The notes beneath the pieces are model-generated. The model worked only from the letters and a program-made list of their open reading frames with translations, did no database searches and was not told the DNA's origin. 64,000 nt of DNA from UBA699 sp050261915. Its GTDB lineage: Bacteria; Bacillota; Clostridia; Clostridiales; Clostridiaceae. Of this stretch, positions 49,325-58,666 are shown piece after piece (the first letter of the stretch is position 1; each line of letters opens with the position of its first letter). The stretch spans positions 1 to 64,000 of the forward strand of contig JBLNDT010000027.1 of assembly GCA_050261915.1 (NCBI GenBank), in the 5' to 3' direction. The translations under genes and the position numbers were made by a program.

Positions 49325-50276
49325 CAGGCATACTTCCTCCAATAGACTTTGGATCACTTTGCATTAGAACATTTAAGAAGGATGTCATAGGTTTTTTTGC
49401 ATCCTTGGCACTTATAAATACAATATTTGATTTTGGTATAGCCTGTTCTGCTATCTTAGCATTTGGTAATATTGTATATTTTTCAATAAGCTTTGAAGCA
49501 TCTGCAGCATTTTTATTTACATAATCTACAGAATCCTTGTATTTTCCAAGGAATGCATCTAAATCAGAGGATCTCTTATCAATAAAATCTTTTCTAAATA
49601 TCATTGCACCCATGATAAGTTTGCTGTCGCTGCCTGAAACCTTTTCCCATTCCTTTGAAAGGTCTACAGCAACGTTAAGAGTAGCATCCTTCATCTTTGT
49701 AGTAGTTACAAAAGGTTCTGGAAGAACTGCAATCTGAACCTGTTTTGCTGCTACTGCAGCTGAAAGGTCAGCATGAGTATCTTTAAATTCAATTTTTACA
49801 TCTTTGTCAGGTTCAAGTCCGTTTTTTCTTAATATGTAATTAAGTACAAATTCAGGTGTGCCGCCTTTACCGCTTGAAACAATAGTTTTACCCTTAAGGT
49901 CAGCTATGCTTTTTATTGTATTTCCATTGTCAACTATATAAAGTATTCCAAGTGTATTTACAGCAACCATTTGAATGCCGCCTTTTGTTTTTGTGTATAG
50001 AGTAGGAGCAAGGTTTGAAGGTACAGCAGCACCATCTACTTCTCCATTAACAATTTTTGAAACTATCTGGTCAGGTGAATCATAAAGTGTAATGTCGTAC
50101 AGGTCTTTGTTATCTTCCATAAGCTTTACCAAGCCCATTCCTGTAGGTCCTTTTAATGCTGCAATTTTGATTTTTTCTTTAGGCTGGTTTTTCGCAGTAT
50201 TTGAACAACCTGCAGCAAGTATTCCAGTGAATGCAAGAATTAAAGTAAGTAGCAGTGTCCCAATTTTCTTTTTCAT
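49296..50276 (-). CDS. ABC transporter substrate-binding lipoprotein
   Basis: A 326-residue lipoprotein with signal MKKKIGTLLLTLILAF and lipobox LAAGC. The mature part carries IKIAALKGPTGMGLVKLME, a pattern typical of NMT1/SsuA-type binding proteins. It is first in a four-gene operon (binding protein, permease, ATPase, [2Fe-2S] protein). ATG at 50276 follows GGAGGTATATC; an earlier in-frame start at 50330 is not supported by a ribosome site. Substrate unknown; sulfonate-, nitrate- or pyrimidine-like compounds are candidates. Confidence 0.88.
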   Translation of the reverse strand: MKKKIGTLLLTLILAFTGILAAGCSNTAKNQPKEKIKIAALKGPTGMGLVKLMEDNKDLYDITLYDSPDQIVSKIVNGEVDGAAVPSNLAPTLYTKTKGGIQMVAVNTLGILYIVDNGNTIKSIADLKGKTIVSSGKGGTPEFVLNYILRKNGLEPDKDVKIEFKDTHADLSAAVAAKQVQIAVLPEPFVTTTKMKDATLNVAVDLSKEWEKVSGSDSKLIMGAMIFRKDFIDKRSSDLDAFLGKYKDSVDYVNKNAADASKLIEKYTILPNAKIAEQAIPKSNIVFISAKDAKKPMTSFLNVLMQSDPKSIGGSMPDENFYYKGK

Positions 50277-50377
50277 GATATACCTCCAAATGAAAAGTTT
50301 ATAAGAATTAATATAATTTACATATATCATTATAACATAAAGTTTAAAATTTAGGCATGGTTAGCAGTAAATATGTA

Positions 50378-53062
50378 TTATAGTGAATAAATATCAGAAA
50401 ATTCGATATTAACCAGTTCTACTTTATCCTTCATGATATTGCTTTTCTTAACCATACTGGAATCTTCAATTGTAACTGCAGGCAGCTCCACTTTAAAGGT
50501 ACTGCCTTTCCCAGGAGTGCTTTCAACCCATATCCTGCCATTATGCAGTTCCACGCTTGATTTTACAAGGGACAATCCAATGCCGCTGCCCTCTGTGTCC
50601 CTGGTAAAAGACTTATTGACCTGTTGAAATCTTTCAAATATGTTTTCAAGATGCATTTTTTCTATGCCGATACCTGTATCTCTCACTGATATTTCAATGG
50701 TACTCCCTTTATCAAGTATTTTTACATAAATAGTACCTTGGTTGTTAGTGAATTTTATTGCATTTGAAATAAGGTTTAAGATAATCCTTTCAATAACATC
50801 CACATCACAGGCAATTATTTTTTCTTCAGTATTTGTATCAAAAATAATATTCAGATGGCTGTTTTTAATGTAATCCGATACAGACTGCACAATATCTTCA
50901 ATTATCTGTACAATATTTTCATTGGACAAATTTAATCTGAAATATCCAGATTCAATCTTAGATAAATCAATAATATTATTAATTAGTTTTGTGAGTCTGT
51001 AACAATTTTGCTTAATTATATCAATTCCTTTAGAAACTTTAAGCATATTACTTTCCATCATATTGTTTTTCAAATAAAACTCAATAAGCTGGTCGGTGCT
51101 GCAAATCATATTTAATGGAGTTTTTAGTTCATGAGCAATATTTGTAAATAATTCCTCCTGCAGTTTTAGAACCTTCTCCATTTCATTTTTTGCTGTTACT
51201 TCCTCACTTATATCTATACCTATAATAACAAGTTCAATTATCTGATGGTTCAACCCAATCAAGGGATGGTAAATAATTTTTAATATTTTTTCTTCACCAG
51301 CCTTGGTATATTTTATATAGTTGAATTGATTTACAATTTTTTTTCCTGTCATTTCCTGAAGGTTACTGATAACCTCTGATCTTATATCATGATTTAAAAC
51401 ATGAAGCAAATTTTTACCTTTCATATGTTGCAAGGAATATATTTTGGGGTTCATTCCATTTAGATACTCATAGGCTTTGCTATTGATATCGATAATTTTT
51501 GCTTCCGGATATGAGCATCTGACAAATCCAATTTGAAGGTTTTCTATTATTCCGTTTAACAAATTCAGCTGGGTCTTAATGAGCAAGGTTTCCTCCGCTT
51601 TAACTTTATCAGTAAGATCGTGTATCAGCATTATTCCTGCAATAAAATTACCATGTTCATCATAAATAGGAGTACCATTTAACTCTGCATGGAAAGTCTT
51701 GTTATCAACTATAATAATTTCTTTAAAGTTAGATACTTTCTTACCGCTTAATATTTTTTTTACAGGAGAACGTTCCAGGGGAATAGAGGTTCCATCAGGA
51801 TATTGAAAAATATAATGTTTGTACAGTTCCTCTATAGTATTTGTTTTTTCAATATTAAATGAAAAAATATCCCTGCAGGCACGATTGAATTTCTTGTAGG
51901 TTCCCTCCTTATCAAAAATTACTAAGGCATCTGACATATTTTCTATTATAGCTTCAAATTCATCTTTTTGCGTTTTTATTAAATCACTTTTAACTACCTG
52001 TTCTGTTATATCACTGGAGCAGATAATAGCCTTAATTATTTTGTTGTTTTTATCGTAAATTGGACTTCCGCTTATACTAAAATGCCTTATACCGTCAGGT
52101 CTGTGGGCAGAGACTCTGTATTGACGTAAGCTTTCACCATTCAGAACCCTTATTGAAAAGAAATTTTCCATGGTGAGCATTTTACCATCAGAATCGTAAT
52201 AGTTGGTATAACTTATGGAATCTCCAGCGTTTCTATAGGAATCAGTATTGTACACAAAGTCTTTTGCGGCATCATTTAAAAGGGAACAGCTGTAGTCCTT
52301 ATGCACTAAGTGAAGTCCGTCAGACATATTTTGGATAATAGCATTTAATTCATTGTTTTGCTCTTCCACCAGCTTCCGGTTTATTACTTGTTCCGATATG
52401 TCTGAAGCTTTAATAATTATATATTTTGATTTAGCTGCTTTAATGGGAACCAGGGAAATATTCCAATATGTTATTTCATTGTTCCAACTTTCATGTTTGA
52501 CTTCCTTCAAATGGTATGGCATCCAGGTTTTTTCGATATTTAAAATAACCTTTTCCATATCACTGCCCTTATAACCATTTATTAATTCAGGAACAGTTTT
52601 TCCTAGGATTTTTTCCCTGGAAGGTCTATCCCAAAAATCAAGGAATCTTTTATTAATGTCTAATAAAACACCATGGTCAATGCTGTAAACTGCAATTCCA
52701 ACTTCATTGTCATAGAGAAGCCTAGCAACATAAGGAAGTTTATCCTCAATTTTTGAGTTTTGTTTTTCTTTAATGAAATATTTTATTTTATTGTCATCTG
52801 ATATTTCTTTATAGGAAATTTCAACTTCCGTAGCCTGTAGGTCCTTATTAAATAAATATAGCATACTCTGATTTTTAATTTGATGAAATGAAATCTGCGA
52901 ATTAATTTTTAGCATGCTGCTTACTTCTAAAAGGGACTTTCCCAGGATATCATTTTCCATATATCCTGTAAGATTAGCCAGTTCCTTATTCACCTCTGTG
53001 ATTATGCCATCTGTTGCAATAATAAATGGACTTTCAACAGTTTTTTTAATGGTGTATTTCAT
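50378..53062 (-). CDS. Multi-PAS sensor histidine kinase
   Basis: An 894-residue kinase without evident membrane spans. It contains about five PAS domains (starting near residues 10, 118, 240, 365 and 495), each with a DxxG or GMxxIxDITE-like element. HisKA follows with His in FTNIAHELKTPLNMI, then NLISNAIKFTN, DTGIGIE, FERFQQV and GSGIGLSLVKSSVE. All kinase motifs are intact. Soluble multi-PAS orphan kinases in Clostridia often act on Spo0A, so it could be a sporulation kinase, but no regulator lies adjacent. Confidence 0.9.
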   Translation of the reverse strand: MKYTIKKTVESPFIIATDGIITEVNKELANLTGYMENDILGKSLLEVSSMLKINSQISFHQIKNQSMLYLFNKDLQATEVEISYKEISDDNKIKYFIKEKQNSKIEDKLPYVARLLYDNEVGIAVYSIDHGVLLDINKRFLDFWDRPSREKILGKTVPELINGYKGSDMEKVILNIEKTWMPYHLKEVKHESWNNEITYWNISLVPIKAAKSKYIIIKASDISEQVINRKLVEEQNNELNAIIQNMSDGLHLVHKDYSCSLLNDAAKDFVYNTDSYRNAGDSISYTNYYDSDGKMLTMENFFSIRVLNGESLRQYRVSAHRPDGIRHFSISGSPIYDKNNKIIKAIICSSDITEQVVKSDLIKTQKDEFEAIIENMSDALVIFDKEGTYKKFNRACRDIFSFNIEKTNTIEELYKHYIFQYPDGTSIPLERSPVKKILSGKKVSNFKEIIIVDNKTFHAELNGTPIYDEHGNFIAGIMLIHDLTDKVKAEETLLIKTQLNLLNGIIENLQIGFVRCSYPEAKIIDINSKAYEYLNGMNPKIYSLQHMKGKNLLHVLNHDIRSEVISNLQEMTGKKIVNQFNYIKYTKAGEEKILKIIYHPLIGLNHQIIELVIIGIDISEEVTAKNEMEKVLKLQEELFTNIAHELKTPLNMICSTDQLIEFYLKNNMMESNMLKVSKGIDIIKQNCYRLTKLINNIIDLSKIESGYFRLNLSNENIVQIIEDIVQSVSDYIKNSHLNIIFDTNTEEKIIACDVDVIERIILNLISNAIKFTNNQGTIYVKILDKGSTIEISVRDTGIGIEKMHLENIFERFQQVNKSFTRDTEGSGIGLSLVKSSVELHNGRIWVESTPGKGSTFKVELPAVTIEDSSMVKKSNIMKDKVELVNIEFSDIYSL

Positions 53063-53216
53063 TAGAACCTCCTGATTGTTAAAAACTATAATTATATATA
53101 TAATCTTACATTATTTTTGTTGAAAAACAAATTAAAATCCCGTTTTTTAATAAAAATAATGATTTTTGAGAATAATGATATAGATACAAATTAATATTTC
53201 CAAGGAGATGATTATT

Positions 53217-53651
53217 TTGATAAACAAAAGGTTATTAGGTGCAATACTTGCATCTATGATTACTATTTCCGGAGTTACTTCTGTTATAGCAGCTCCAATC
53301 CAACAAAATCAAACAAGGCAGGAACAAAAGCAACATGGAGAAAGTGATGCTGAAATGCTTACAAGGCTTAAGGAAAAGGCTGAAAGGCTTGGAGTGAATA
53401 TTGAAGGCTTAACACTAGAACAGGCTAGAGAAAAAATTCATGAAGCAAGACAAAAAGATATGGAGAAAAAGGCAAAAGAATTAAATATTGATACAAAAAA
53501 CCTTTCTAATGAAAGAATGAAAGAAAAAATATATGAAGCAACCAGGTCCAATTTAGAGAAAGAAGCAAAAAAACTTGGAATAGATATAAGCGGATTATCC
53601 ATAAGGGAAGCAAAAGATAAAATTAGTGAAGCAAAGGGTGTAAAAAGATAA
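53217..53651 (+). CDS. Secreted protein with three ~35-residue repeats
   Basis: About 144 residues with a signal peptide (RLLGAILASMITISGVTSV, cleavage near VIAAP). The mature part contains three similar units: KAERLGVNIEGLTLEQAREK, KAKELNIDTKNLSNERMKEK and EAKKLGIDISGLSIREAKDK. Each unit ends in I-E/S-EA and starts with a charged helix. The function is unknown. The start is uncertain: AAGGAG abuts ATG at 53208, while ATT at 53214 and TTG at 53217 are better spaced. Confidence 0.65.
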   Translation: MINKRLLGAILASMITISGVTSVIAAPIQQNQTRQEQKQHGESDAEMLTRLKEKAERLGVNIEGLTLEQAREKIHEARQKDMEKKAKELNIDTKNLSNERMKEKIYEATRSNLEKEAKKLGIDISGLSIREAKDKISEAKGVKR

Positions 53652-53695
53652 TATTTAAGTAAAACATTAATTTAAATATTATATTAATAATAGTG

Positions 53696-53724
53696 TTGAC
53701 ATTTTAATGAAAATTTGTTAAGAT
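53696..53724 (+). promoter_or_regulatory. Sigma-A promoter of the hom leader
   Basis: TTGACA and TAAGAT are separated by 17 bp, a near-consensus vegetative promoter. The first T-box begins about 35 bp downstream, as expected for the leader of hom. Confidence 0.8.
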
Positions 53725-53756
53725 ACCTTTAATATTTATTTAACTTTAAAAACTTA

Positions 53757-53980
53757 GATAAGGAAGAGTAGATAGAATGCTGTACTAAGAGAGAGAAACT
53801 CTTGGCTGAAAAGTTTCTTGTTCAAGCACTATTGAAAACCACCTTGGAGTTGAATGTTGAAATAGTAGTAGACATATCCGCTTATCGGCGTTAAAGATTT
53901 CGAGATAATGATTAATATCATTAACTTGGGTGGAACCGCGACTATACTCGCCCCAGGATTTATGGGCGAGTTTTTTTATT
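53757..53980 (+). promoter_or_regulatory. T-box riboswitch 1
   Basis: A complete T-box leader with stem I (AGTA...GAGAG elements), GAAAACCACC in the specifier region, the 14-nt T-box core GGGTGGAACCGCG at 53928-53940, and a terminator (CTCGCCC with GGGCGAG, then T-run, 53947-53978). The ACC in the specifier region suggests sensing of uncharged tRNA-Thr. It is followed directly by a second copy. Confidence 0.9.
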
Positions 53981-53997
53981 ACAAAAAATGCAGTGAA

Positions 53998-54215
53998 AAG
54001 GAAGAGTAAATAGTAGACTGAACCAAGAGAAGGAAACTCCTGGCTGAAAGGTTTCCTGTTCAAGTATTATTGAAAACCACCTTGGAGCTGAATGCTGAAT
54101 TAACATTAGGCATATCCGCTTATCAGCGTTAACGATTTGAGTGACAATGCGATGCATTGTAATTTGGGTGGAACCACGGTAACATTCGTCCTAAAGCATT
54201 AGGAGGGGTGTTTTT
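53998..54215 (+). promoter_or_regulatory. T-box riboswitch 2
   Basis: A second T-box with the same stem I pattern and specifier region GAAAACCACC, T-box core GGGTGGAACCACGG at 54166-54179 and a terminator ending in seven T (54185-54216). It is strongly similar to copy 1, so the array arose by duplication. Both must be read through to reach hom, which should give a sharper response. Confidence 0.9.
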
Positions 54216-54280
54216 TTGTTCATGAAAATAACGGTGCAACGCACTGATTATGATAAAAATAAAAAAAAGGAGAGAGATTG

Positions 54281-55558
54281 ATGAAAAAAGTAAGAATTGC
54301 ATTATTGGGACTTGGAAACGTAGGGAAAGGTGTTTGGAACATTTTAATAGCTAATAGAGAACAAATAGCCCAAAGATCCGGCTATGACATAGAGATTGCA
54401 AAGATACTGGTTAGAGACGTAAATAAGGACAGAGGCATAAAGGTGCCTAAAGAACTTTTAACTACTGATGCTGAAGACATATTTAAGGATGACAGTATAA
54501 AGATAATTGTTGAGGTTATGGGTGGCATTGACCCTGCAAAGGATTATATTCTTAAAGCAATAAGCAAAGAGATGAACGTTGTTACAGCAAATAAAATGCT
54601 TATAGCAACTCATGGCAAGGAAATATTTAAGGCTGTTGAAGAAAAGGGCGTAAGCATTAACTTCGAAGCTAGCGTTGCAGGAGGAATACCAGTAATAAAT
54701 GCTATAAATGAAGCACTTACAGCAAACAAGATTCAAGATATAGTTGGTATAATAAATGGGACAACAAATTATATACTTACCAAAATGACTCAGGAAGGGA
54801 TGGATTTTGCAGATGCCCTAAAGGAAGCTCAGGAAAAAGGCTATGCTGAGGAAGATCCTACTTCAGACGTAGAAGGCTATGATGCAGCTTACAAACTGGC
54901 AATACTTTCAACCCTTGCCTTTGAAACTGATGTGGACATAAACCAGGTATACTGTGAAGGGATAACTAAAATAGGAGCTGTTGACATAGAGTATGCCAAG
55001 GAAATGGGATATGTAATAAAACTTCTGGCTATAGGAAGAGAACATGATGGTGAACTTGAACTTAGAGTACACCCAGCTATGATTCCTTCTATCCATCCTC
55101 TTGCAAATGTTAATGATTCCTTCAACGCAATATTTATAAGAGGAAATGCGGTTGGTGACCTTATGCTTTATGGAAGAGGTGCTGGGGAACTTCCAACAGG
55201 AAGTGCTGTAGTTGGAGATATAATCTCCATGCTTAGAAATGAAAAAGCTGGTTCAAATGTTTCTTTTGGACATTTTACTGATAAGCAGATTGCACCTATG
55301 GAGGCTGTAGAAGCTAAATACTATGTTAGAATGACCGTTAAAGACTTCCCGGGAGTACTTGGAAAAATTGCAACTGTACTTGGAGAAAACAATGTAAGCA
55401 TATTGTCCTTTATACAAAAACCTATAGTTGAAGAATTTGCTACTATAGTAGTAGTAACTCATGAAACACTAGAAGGCAATTTAAACGATGCTTTAAGGGA
55501 AATAAATGAGTTATATGTAATAAATAAAATTGAAAATGTAATAAGAATAGAAAAATAA
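54281..55558 (+). CDS. hom: Homoserine dehydrogenase
   Basis: A 425-residue NAD(P)-dependent enzyme reducing aspartate semialdehyde to homoserine, the branch to threonine and methionine. N-terminal Rossmann site LLGLGNVGKGVWNIL, VVTANKMLIATHGKE, catalytic region GIINGTTNYILTKM and EDPTSDVEGYDAA, and a C-terminal ACT domain (VRMTVKDFPGVLGKIA) for feedback. ATG at 54281 follows AAAGGAGAG. Controlled by tandem T-boxes. The product feeds MetA at 44466. Confidence 0.95.
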   Translation: MKKVRIALLGLGNVGKGVWNILIANREQIAQRSGYDIEIAKILVRDVNKDRGIKVPKELLTTDAEDIFKDDSIKIIVEVMGGIDPAKDYILKAISKEMNVVTANKMLIATHGKEIFKAVEEKGVSINFEASVAGGIPVINAINEALTANKIQDIVGIINGTTNYILTKMTQEGMDFADALKEAQEKGYAEEDPTSDVEGYDAAYKLAILSTLAFETDVDINQVYCEGITKIGAVDIEYAKEMGYVIKLLAIGREHDGELELRVHPAMIPSIHPLANVNDSFNAIFIRGNAVGDLMLYGRGAGELPTGSAVVGDIISMLRNEKAGSNVSFGHFTDKQIAPMEAVEAKYYVRMTVKDFPGVLGKIATVLGENNVSILSFIQKPIVEEFATIVVVTHETLEGNLNDALREINELYVINKIENVIRIEK

Positions 55559-55560
55559 AA

Positions 55561-55598
55561 AAACTGCATCGGCAAAATTATGCTGATGCAGTTTTTTA
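55561..55598. terminator. Bidirectional terminator
   Basis: AAACTGCATC pairs with GATGCAGTTT and is extended inside by GGC/GCT. T-runs lie on both sides. It separates hom from the convergent MFS gene. Confidence 0.9.
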
Positions 55599-56819
55599 TT
55601 AAGCTTCATTCAATATTGATTCACCAGCATTCACCAGTATCTTTTGCCTGTACATAAAAAAACATTCTATTAATGTAAGAAATCCTGTTATTATAAGAAG
55701 TTTTTCAATGGATATAAAATCTGAAAGTGGACCGAAAATCACCATACCTAAAGGCATCATTGAGCTGTTTACCATAGTCAACACACTGAAAACGCGCCCA
55801 AGGTAATTTGCTTCAACTTTTTCCTGAATAAGCACAGTGGTAGGGGTGTTTGACATAGTAATGGAAACGCCAATCACCGCAACAAAAAACAAATAAATAT
55901 AAAAGTTTGAGGTAACCCCAAGGGCTATGGTAAAGCATCCTAAAATGACGTCTGCAATTATGATGGTATACATTTTATTTTTAAAACCTCCCCATATAGC
56001 CATGAATAAGCCGCCAAGCATCATTCCGAGGGAAAAACATATTTCTACAGCAGATAGTCTCCAAACTTCACCTCCGAAGCTTCTTGTAATTTGAAGAGGA
56101 GTTAAAAATGCTGGAGTGGCTATTAGAAACATCATTATGCTTATGAAAAGAAAAAATGTCATGAGATAACTGTGATTTTTGATATAACTAAAACCTTGTT
56201 TCATATCTCCTAAATAGCTGAGGTTTTGGTTTTCCTCGACTTTTACGTGAAGAGGAACCTTAACAAAAAAACCTAGGATTGAAACCCCAATTATTGCAGT
56301 AACTACATCTATAAGGAAAATATAATGTATTGGTATAATGGTCATTAATACACCGCTAATAGCCGGAGAAATTATCATGGCAGCAGATAGCAGGCTGCTG
56401 TTAATTCCGTTTATTCTTGTAAGATGTTTAACTGGTACAATACTTGGAACCAAAGAAGAGGATGCAGGGGTCTGTACAGCAGTTCCAAATGCTCTTATGG
56501 ATGAGATTACAAATATAAGCCAAAGGTATTTATATCCCAGCATGAATAATATGGTCATGATAAGAGTTGATAACGCTATTACTGAATCTGAAAGCATTAT
56601 AAGCAGCTTTCTGTTGTGCCTGTCTGCCCATACTCCTGCAAATGGTGAGAGGAGAAGAGTAGGCAGGAAACCACACAATATTGAAATAGTAACCATCAAA
56701 CCACTTTTTGTTTCTAAAGTAATGTACCATATTATCGCATACTGCACTAAAGATGAACCAAGAAGGGAAATGGTTTGACTGGTAAGGTATAAAATTATAT
56801 TTTTTTTCCAATTATACAT
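55599..56819 (-). CDS. MFS transporter
   Basis: A 406-residue, 12-span major facilitator with the conserved loop GVWADRHNRKLLIM after span 2, characteristic of MFS exporters (EntS/macrolide-efflux-like group). Substrate unknown. Ribosome site GGAGGCAC. A paralogous, broken transporter of similar type is at 62460. Confidence 0.85.
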   Translation of the reverse strand: MYNWKKNIILYLTSQTISLLGSSLVQYAIIWYITLETKSGLMVTISILCGFLPTLLLSPFAGVWADRHNRKLLIMLSDSVIALSTLIMTILFMLGYKYLWLIFVISSIRAFGTAVQTPASSSLVPSIVPVKHLTRINGINSSLLSAAMIISPAISGVLMTIIPIHYIFLIDVVTAIIGVSILGFFVKVPLHVKVEENQNLSYLGDMKQGFSYIKNHSYLMTFFLFISIMMFLIATPAFLTPLQITRSFGGEVWRLSAVEICFSLGMMLGGLFMAIWGGFKNKMYTIIIADVILGCFTIALGVTSNFYIYLFFVAVIGVSITMSNTPTTVLIQEKVEANYLGRVFSVLTMVNSSMMPLGMVIFGPLSDFISIEKLLIITGFLTLIECFFMYRQKILVNAGESILNEA

Positions 56820-57001
56820 AGTAGTGCCTCCAATAAATTGTTACATTAATTGTAAGTAATAAATGGACTAATGACAACCTAAAAATTATAAAATTATGGA
56901 AAAATTAATTATTAAGTATTAAAATTAATTTAGTAGATACAGCAAACGAGGTCAAGAAATATTTCTCCCAATGATTTATGCTTTATATAGGAGGTGGGAA
57001 A

Positions 57002-57907
57002 ATGGAGAAGGCGGAAATAGTAATATCTGTACAGAAAATGCAGGAGTATATTGAAGAACACTTAAATGAAAAAATAACCTTAAAACAGCTGGCAAATGCA
57101 GCAGGTTATTCACCCTGGTATGCAGACAGGCTTTTTAAGGAAATCACAGGAAAAAGCCCCTTTGATTATATAAGAGCCTTAAGACTTACAAAAGCAGCTT
57201 TGGTACTAAGGGATAATAATATAAAAATAGTAGAGGTGGCACTGGATTTTGTTTTTGATTCTCAAGAAGGTTTTACACGAGCATTTTCAAAGGAATTTGG
57301 ACTTCCACCTAAAAGGTACAGCAGGAATACACCGCCAATACAGCTATTCATGCCTTCTAAAGTTTTCGATACCTATAAAGCACTTAATAAAGGAGGATTT
57401 ATTAATATGGAAAAGAAAACAACAAAAACGGTATTTGTTCAGGTCATAGAACGCCCTTCAAGAAAGGTTCTGCTAAAACGGGGAATTAAAGCAAAGGATT
57501 ATTTTGAATATTGTAAAGAGGTAGGTTGTGAAATATGGCCGATGCTTTGCAGTGTAAAGGAAGCACTCTATGAACCCATAGGTATGTGGCTGCCAGCCAA
57601 CCTTATAAAACCAGGGACTTCTGAGTATGTACAGGGAGTAGAGCTCCCCCTTGATTATAAAAATGAGGTTCCTGATGGTTATGAATTAATTGAGCTGCCA
57701 GCTTGTAAAATGATGGTTTTTCAAGGAGAACCGTATAATGATGATGATTTTATGGAAGCTATCAGTGAGGTTTGGAACCATATAGAAAAATTTAATCCAG
57801 AAACATACGGATATAATTGGGCACCAGAAGCTGCACCAAGATTTCAACTTGCTCCATATGGGTACCGCGGATACATTGAAGCAAGGCCTGTAAAACAAAT
57901 ATATTAA
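57002..57907 (+). CDS. AraC-type regulator with GyrI-like effector domain
   Basis: A 301-residue regulator. Two helix-turn-helices of the AraC family lie at residues 5-105 (LKQLANAAGYSPWYADRLFK; SQEGFTRAFSKEFGLPPKRY). The C-terminal half is a GyrI-like small-molecule-binding domain (ELPACKMMVFQGEPY). ATG at 57002 follows AGGAGGTG by seven bases. It probably responds to a toxic or signalling compound and may control the divergent MFS gene (55599), 180 bp away. Confidence 0.87.
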   Translation: MEKAEIVISVQKMQEYIEEHLNEKITLKQLANAAGYSPWYADRLFKEITGKSPFDYIRALRLTKAALVLRDNNIKIVEVALDFVFDSQEGFTRAFSKEFGLPPKRYSRNTPPIQLFMPSKVFDTYKALNKGGFINMEKKTTKTVFVQVIERPSRKVLLKRGIKAKDYFEYCKEVGCEIWPMLCSVKEALYEPIGMWLPANLIKPGTSEYVQGVELPLDYKNEVPDGYELIELPACKMMVFQGEPYNDDDFMEAISEVWNHIEKFNPETYGYNWAPEAAPRFQLAPYGYRGYIEARPVKQIY

Positions 57908-57917
57908 AAAAATTCAA

Positions 57918-57950
57918 TGAAGCCTTCGGTTGGAGGCTTCACTCTTTTTT
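57918..57950 (+). terminator. Rho-independent terminator
   Basis: TGAAGCCT pairs with AGGCTTCA, followed by a T-run. Confidence 0.85.
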
Positions 57951-58043
57951 TGTGAATCTCAATATAAATATTATATGTGAATAAGTACATACTAGATAAA
58001 TAATCCATAATACCAAATATAAATACGCAAGAAAGGGATACTT

Positions 58044-58649
58044 ATGAGATTTATATCTAAGAGGAGTCATAATTTTGATTTAGTTATTTTTATGGAAGCG
58101 GTTTTATATTTAATTTCTATAATATGTATTATTTATTTTTCCTCTAAGGGTGTTAAACTAAAAGTATTAGAGCCGGTAATGATAATAGCACTGGTTAGTT
58201 TTATAAAAATAACAATGAAAAAGTTACAAGTGAATAAGGTTATTATTGGTTTAATATATATTTTTATATTTATTTCAATGATTTTCGCAAACGAGTTTGA
58301 TTTTTATAGTAAAGTTCCTAAACTTGATAAAATAGAACACTTGTTGTCGGGGGTTATTTTATTTTATATAGGAGATTCAATATTTAATTATATTGTAATG
58401 AAACAAGATACAACCTTTGAGAATAAAATAGCAGTAATTATGTTCAGCTTCTTTTTTGCAGGGGCAGCAGCGGGGTTTTGGGAGATCTTTGAATTTTCAT
58501 CAGATACTTTACTGGGCTTTAATTCTCAAAATGGAAGTCTCTTTGATACAATGACAGACATTATCTATGGCACCTTAGGTGCAATGTTAAGTGGGTTTTA
58601 TTCATATTTTAAACTCAAAAATAAAATTAAGCAGACTTCAATAAGTTAA
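58044..58649 (+). CDS. Polytopic membrane protein (DUF2238/YjdF-like)
   Basis: A 201-residue protein with about six membrane spans. Conserved polar motifs in the membrane, KLDKIEHLLSG, GFWEIFEF and FDTMTDIIYGTLGA, match the DUF2238/YjdF type. Function unknown in the family. ATG follows GAAAGGGA. The end overlaps a hairpin (TAAGCAGACTT with AAGTCTGCTTA) that may terminate. Confidence 0.7.
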   Translation: MRFISKRSHNFDLVIFMEAVLYLISIICIIYFSSKGVKLKVLEPVMIIALVSFIKITMKKLQVNKVIIGLIYIFIFISMIFANEFDFYSKVPKLDKIEHLLSGVILFYIGDSIFNYIVMKQDTTFENKIAVIMFSFFFAGAAAGFWEIFEFSSDTLLGFNSQNGSLFDTMTDIIYGTLGAMLSGFYSYFKLKNKIKQTSIS

Positions 58650-58666
58650 AAGTCTGCTTAGATTAA

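Noticed and set aside
53785..54157. Open frames on the minus strand within the hom leader
   Set aside because: They coincide with two T-box RNA elements on the plus strand; their similar protein sequences simply reflect the duplicated RNA.
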